Assembly (NCBI GenBank): GCA_013813075.1
Contig: JACCSI010000189.1
Coordinates: forward strand, 1-5,266
Length of the DNA: 5,266 bases
Source: Acidobacteriota bacterium
GTDB lineage: Bacteria > Acidobacteriota > Vicinamibacteria > Vicinamibacterales > UBA2999
Reading direction: 5' to 3'
The stretch's first letter is position 1. Each line of letters starts with the position of its first letter. Position numbers and translations under genes: made by a program. Shown here piece after piece: positions 5,029 through 5,266 of this stretch. The notes beneath the pieces are model-generated. The model had not been told where the DNA came from, searched no databases, and worked only from the letters and a program-made list of their open reading frames with translations.

Positions 5029-5266
5029 GACTCGCGGTCCATGGAGGTGTGACTGCCTGCCATTGCTTCCCGCACGCGCCGCAATGCGTTACGGATGCGC
5101 GTTTTCACGGTGCCGAGGGGCGTCCCCGTGCGCTCCGCGATTTCGCTCTGTGTCAGGCCCTCGAAATACGCCAGCTCGATCGCCGTTCTTTCTGCCAGTG
5201 GAAGTTCGGCCACGGCCGCGCGCGCCGCGCGCGCTTCCTGGTCATTGGCGGCTACTACCTCTACGC
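5025..5266 (-). CDS. ECF RNA polymerase sigma factor, SigK-like, C-terminal part (5' end outside window)
   Basis: The minus frame is open from the right edge to a TGA at 5025-5027. It reads VEVVAANDQEARAARAAVAE, then LPLAERTAIELAYFEGLTQS, EIAERTGTPLGTVKTRIRNA and LRRVREAM, before a short tail ending MDRES. This is sigma region 4: the LPLAER entry helix, then the helix-turn-helix (LTQSEIAERTGTPLGTVKTRIRNALRRVRE) that binds the -35 element. About 80 residues are visible. Region 2 and the real start are missing; the GTG at 5211-5213 is an internal Val. The GTPLGTVKTRIRNALRRVRE wording and the RskA-type partner point to the SigK-like ECF group (ECF19 in the common scheme). That assignment is by context and is less sure than the sigma call. 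The 4-bp overlap with the anti-sigma gene shows a classic sigma/anti-sigma operon, probably autoregulated. Confidence 0.92.
   Translation of the reverse strand, partial: VEVVAANDQEARAARAAVAELPLAERTAIELAYFEGLTQSEIAERTGTPLGTVKTRIRNALRRVREAMAGSHTSMDRES

Noticed and set aside
5213..5234. 22-base stretch of only G and C with alternating GC runs
   Set aside because: It codes for an Ala/Arg-rich helix (ARAARAA) just before sigma region 4 in the correct frame, so codon bias explains it.

Overview
The window looks like a piece of a high-GC Acidobacteriota chromosome, possibly class Vicinamibacteria. The main clue is the Oar-like TonB-dependent receptor fragment at the left edge, a family greatly expanded in that phylum. 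The GC-rich codon use and the small secreted protein that follows fit this. The assignment is inferred from protein style; no rRNA or other marker gene is present.

Layout: (1) 1-650, + strand: part of an Oar-like TonB-dependent receptor whose recognisable sequence stops abruptly at about 454. It is joined out of frame to the last ~67 codons of an endonuclease/exonuclease/phosphatase (EEP) family protein. This is a chimeric junction, either a real deletion or rearrangement or an assembly join. (2) 751-1221, + strand: a small exported protein of unknown function with a good ribosome binding site. (3) 1246-2661, - strand: a polytopic membrane protein resembling PIG-V/GT76 mannosyltransferases. 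(4) 2727-3503, + strand: a GT2 glycosyltransferase of the dolichol/polyprenol-phosphate mannose synthase type, divergent from (3) across 65 bp. (5) 3567-4130, - strand: an exported single-domain fasciclin (FAS1) protein, convergent with (4) across a hairpin-bearing gap. (6) 4213-5028, - strand: an RskA-type membrane anti-sigma factor with a zinc-binding HX3CX2C motif. (7) 5025 to the right edge, - strand: the C-terminal part (region 4) of an ECF sigma factor, overlapping the anti-sigma gene by 4 bp.

Two functional groups stand out. The GT2 enzyme would make a lipid-linked sugar at the inner face of the membrane, and the PIG-V-like enzyme is of a kind that uses such donors on the outer face. 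They therefore look like a two-gene donor-synthesis and transfer module. The sigma, anti-sigma and FAS1 genes reproduce the partners of the mycobacterial SigK-RskA-MPT70/MPT83 regulon, here packed into one co-directional cluster. A candidate ECF-type promoter lies in front of the FAS1 gene.

No tRNA, rRNA, CRISPR array, insertion sequence or integrase is visible. No stretch over 300 bp lacks a gene.
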